Source of the DNA: Dehalococcoidia bacterium
GTDB lineage: Bacteria > Chloroflexota > Dehalococcoidia > Dehalococcoidales > Fen-1064
Assembly: GCA_003153075.1 (NCBI GenBank)
Contig: PMBW01000283.1
Span: 162-6,621, forward strand
Length of the DNA stretch: 6,460 nt
Reading direction: 5' to 3'
Within the stretch, counting starts at the first letter, position 1. Each line of letters starts with the position of its first letter. Positions 5,587-6,460 of this stretch are shown piece by piece. A model generated the notes under the pieces. The model did not search any database and was not told where the DNA came from. It saw only the letters and a program-made list of their open reading frames with translations. Position numbers and translations under genes: made by a program.

Positions 5587-5598
5587 GACAATTTTGTC
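5587..5598. promoter_or_regulatory. Short inverted repeat upstream of the thiolase gene
   Basis: GACAA (5587-5591) and TTGTC (5594-5598) are inverted copies with a 2-bp centre, about 60 bp before the start codon and just upstream of the -10-like TAGTAT at 5613. It could be an operator, but its short length allows chance. Confidence 0.25.
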
Positions 5599-5656
5599 CT
5601 TTCGAGACTGAATAGTATTTATTTGGAGATACCAATCTAACAAGGGAGGAAACTAC

Positions 5657-6460
5657 ATGAGTGAAAGACAGGTCTGCATGATTGGTGGGGGCATGAGTCA
5701 ATGGGGACGCCGTTCTGCGAGTTTGGTAGACGTTGTCCAGGAAGCAGCTAAAGCCTGCTTTGATGACATCCCGGGAATCAAACGGAAAGATATCGACGGC
5801 TTTTTATTTGCTTCTTCTTATTGCGGCAGGAATCCGTTCCAGGTCAATGCCGCTCCCGTAATGGCTGAGCGCATTGGAATTAAACCGATAAATATGTGCA
5901 GCCGGGTCGATACATTATGCGCCGGCGGTAGTTCGGCGATCATTCTGGCTGCGGGTCTGGTAAAGGCTGGAATGGCCGATGTCGTTGCCGTTGCCGGCGG
6001 CGAAAAACTGTACACCCCCCAGATGTGGGAAGCTTATTACAGCGAAATGGCTTCGATAGACCATGACTGGGATGCGCCACACGGAATGGGACTTCCCGGG
6101 CCGTTTTTTGCCATGACGGCAAAAGACCATATGAAACGCTATGGCACGAAAAAAGAGCATCTGGCCTTGGTCTCCGTCAAGGCACGCCGCGCTTCAGCCG
6201 TTAACCCCAAAGCTCAATTCCAGAAAGAAGTCACGCTGGAAGAAGTCATGAAAGCAAGGCCAATTGTTCCTCCTTTGACCCTCTTTGATTGCTGTCCGCT
6301 CACGGATGGCGCATCCATGACAATTTTAACCACGCCCGATAGAGCTAAAGCATTTAGCAACCGGCCGCTGGTTTATATAAGAGGTACCGCCCAGGCCTCC
6401 CGCCACAGCATGTCTGCTAACTGGCCGGGTGAGGATTTTGCTGATTGGGTTCATATGAGA
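5657..6460 (+). CDS. SCP-x-type thiolase / acetyl-CoA acetyltransferase family protein, 3' end outside window
   Basis: The first 268 codons are present and the frame is still open at the window end. Family members run to roughly 380-400 aa, so about two thirds is seen. The N-terminal half follows the thiolase fold of the SCP-x / lipid-transfer thiolase group. The nucleophile that would carry the acyl group is C88 in VDTLCAGGSSAI, followed by the ADVVAVAGGE segment. NPKAQF at 183-188 and CCPLTDGAS at 212-220 are conserved in this subgroup. The C-terminal catalytic His and Cys regions lie beyond the window. The expected role is thiolytic cleavage of 3-ketoacyl-CoA, or the reverse condensation, in the cytoplasm, which would follow the fusion enzyme at 555-2540. 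The start is firm: AGGGAGGA at 5643-5650 sits 6 nt before ATG. The motif reads CAGG where CASG is usual. Such genes are often followed by a DUF35 OB-fold partner, which cannot be checked here. Confidence 0.9.
   Translation, partial: MSERQVCMIGGGMSQWGRRSASLVDVVQEAAKACFDDIPGIKRKDIDGFLFASSYCGRNPFQVNAAPVMAERIGIKPINMCSRVDTLCAGGSSAIILAAGLVKAGMADVVAVAGGEKLYTPQMWEAYYSEMASIDHDWDAPHGMGLPGPFFAMTAKDHMKRYGTKKEHLALVSVKARRASAVNPKAQFQKEVTLEEVMKARPIVPPLTLFDCCPLTDGASMTILTTPDRAKAFSNRPLVYIRGTAQASRHSMSANWPGEDFADWVHMR

Larger units (their letters stand above)
5235..5656. other. Non-coding region upstream of the thiolase gene
   Basis: This 422-bp AT-rich gap has no credible gene. It holds seven TGTAA/TTACA motifs (5282, 5341, 5350, 5359, 5391, 5461 and 5471) and an imperfect dyad GCTTT-GT-AAAGC (5278-5289). 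It also has the palindromes listed separately. No -35/-10 pair with good spacing was found. TATAAC at 5559-5564 and TAGTAT at 5613-5618 are isolated -10-like hexamers. Confidence 0.5.

Overview
The window looks bacterial. It has AT-rich intergenic DNA, purine-rich Shine-Dalgarno sites before every gene, GC-rich hairpin-plus-U-tract terminators and one good sigma-70-type promoter (TTGACA-17-TATTAT). The gene content is typical of acyl-CoA-degrading anaerobes such as Dehalococcoidia-type Chloroflexota, or possibly Desulfobacterota or Peptococcaceae relatives. The taxonomic guess is inference from gene style and was not tested by any search.

Layout, all genes on the + strand: (1) 1-540 is non-coding, with a possible upstream terminator at the left edge, short degenerate tandem repeats, a 16-bp perfect palindrome and an ATTTGG-type low-complexity stretch. 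(2) 555-2540 encodes a 661-aa fusion of 3-hydroxyacyl-CoA dehydrogenase (N-terminal) and enoyl-CoA hydratase (C-terminal), with all catalytic residues present. (3) 2541-3210 is a 670-bp gene-free region holding two successive intrinsic terminators, operator-like inverted repeats, a strong promoter, and a structured segment of about 95 nt starting at the predicted transcription start, inside a leader of about 365 nt. (4) 3211-4173 and 4214-5179 encode the two membrane subunits (DppB/OppB-like and DppC/OppC-like) of a peptide/nickel-family ABC importer, closed by a strong terminator at 5201-5234. No ATPase or binding protein is in the window. (5) 5235-5656 is non-coding with a cluster of TGTAA/TTACA motifs, including a 14-bp palindrome. 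(6) 5657-6460 is the first 268 codons of an SCP-x-type thiolase, cut by the window end.

How they fit together: the fusion enzyme performs the hydration and oxidation steps of beta-oxidation, and a thiolase performs the final cleavage, so these two genes could act in sequence on acyl-CoA substrates. The permease pair between them is a separate transcription unit bounded by terminators. Its substrate cannot be read from the sequence, and a link to the acyl-CoA genes is inference from position only. The least explained part is the regulatory region at 2614-3210. No mobile element, CRISPR array, tRNA or rRNA was recognised.
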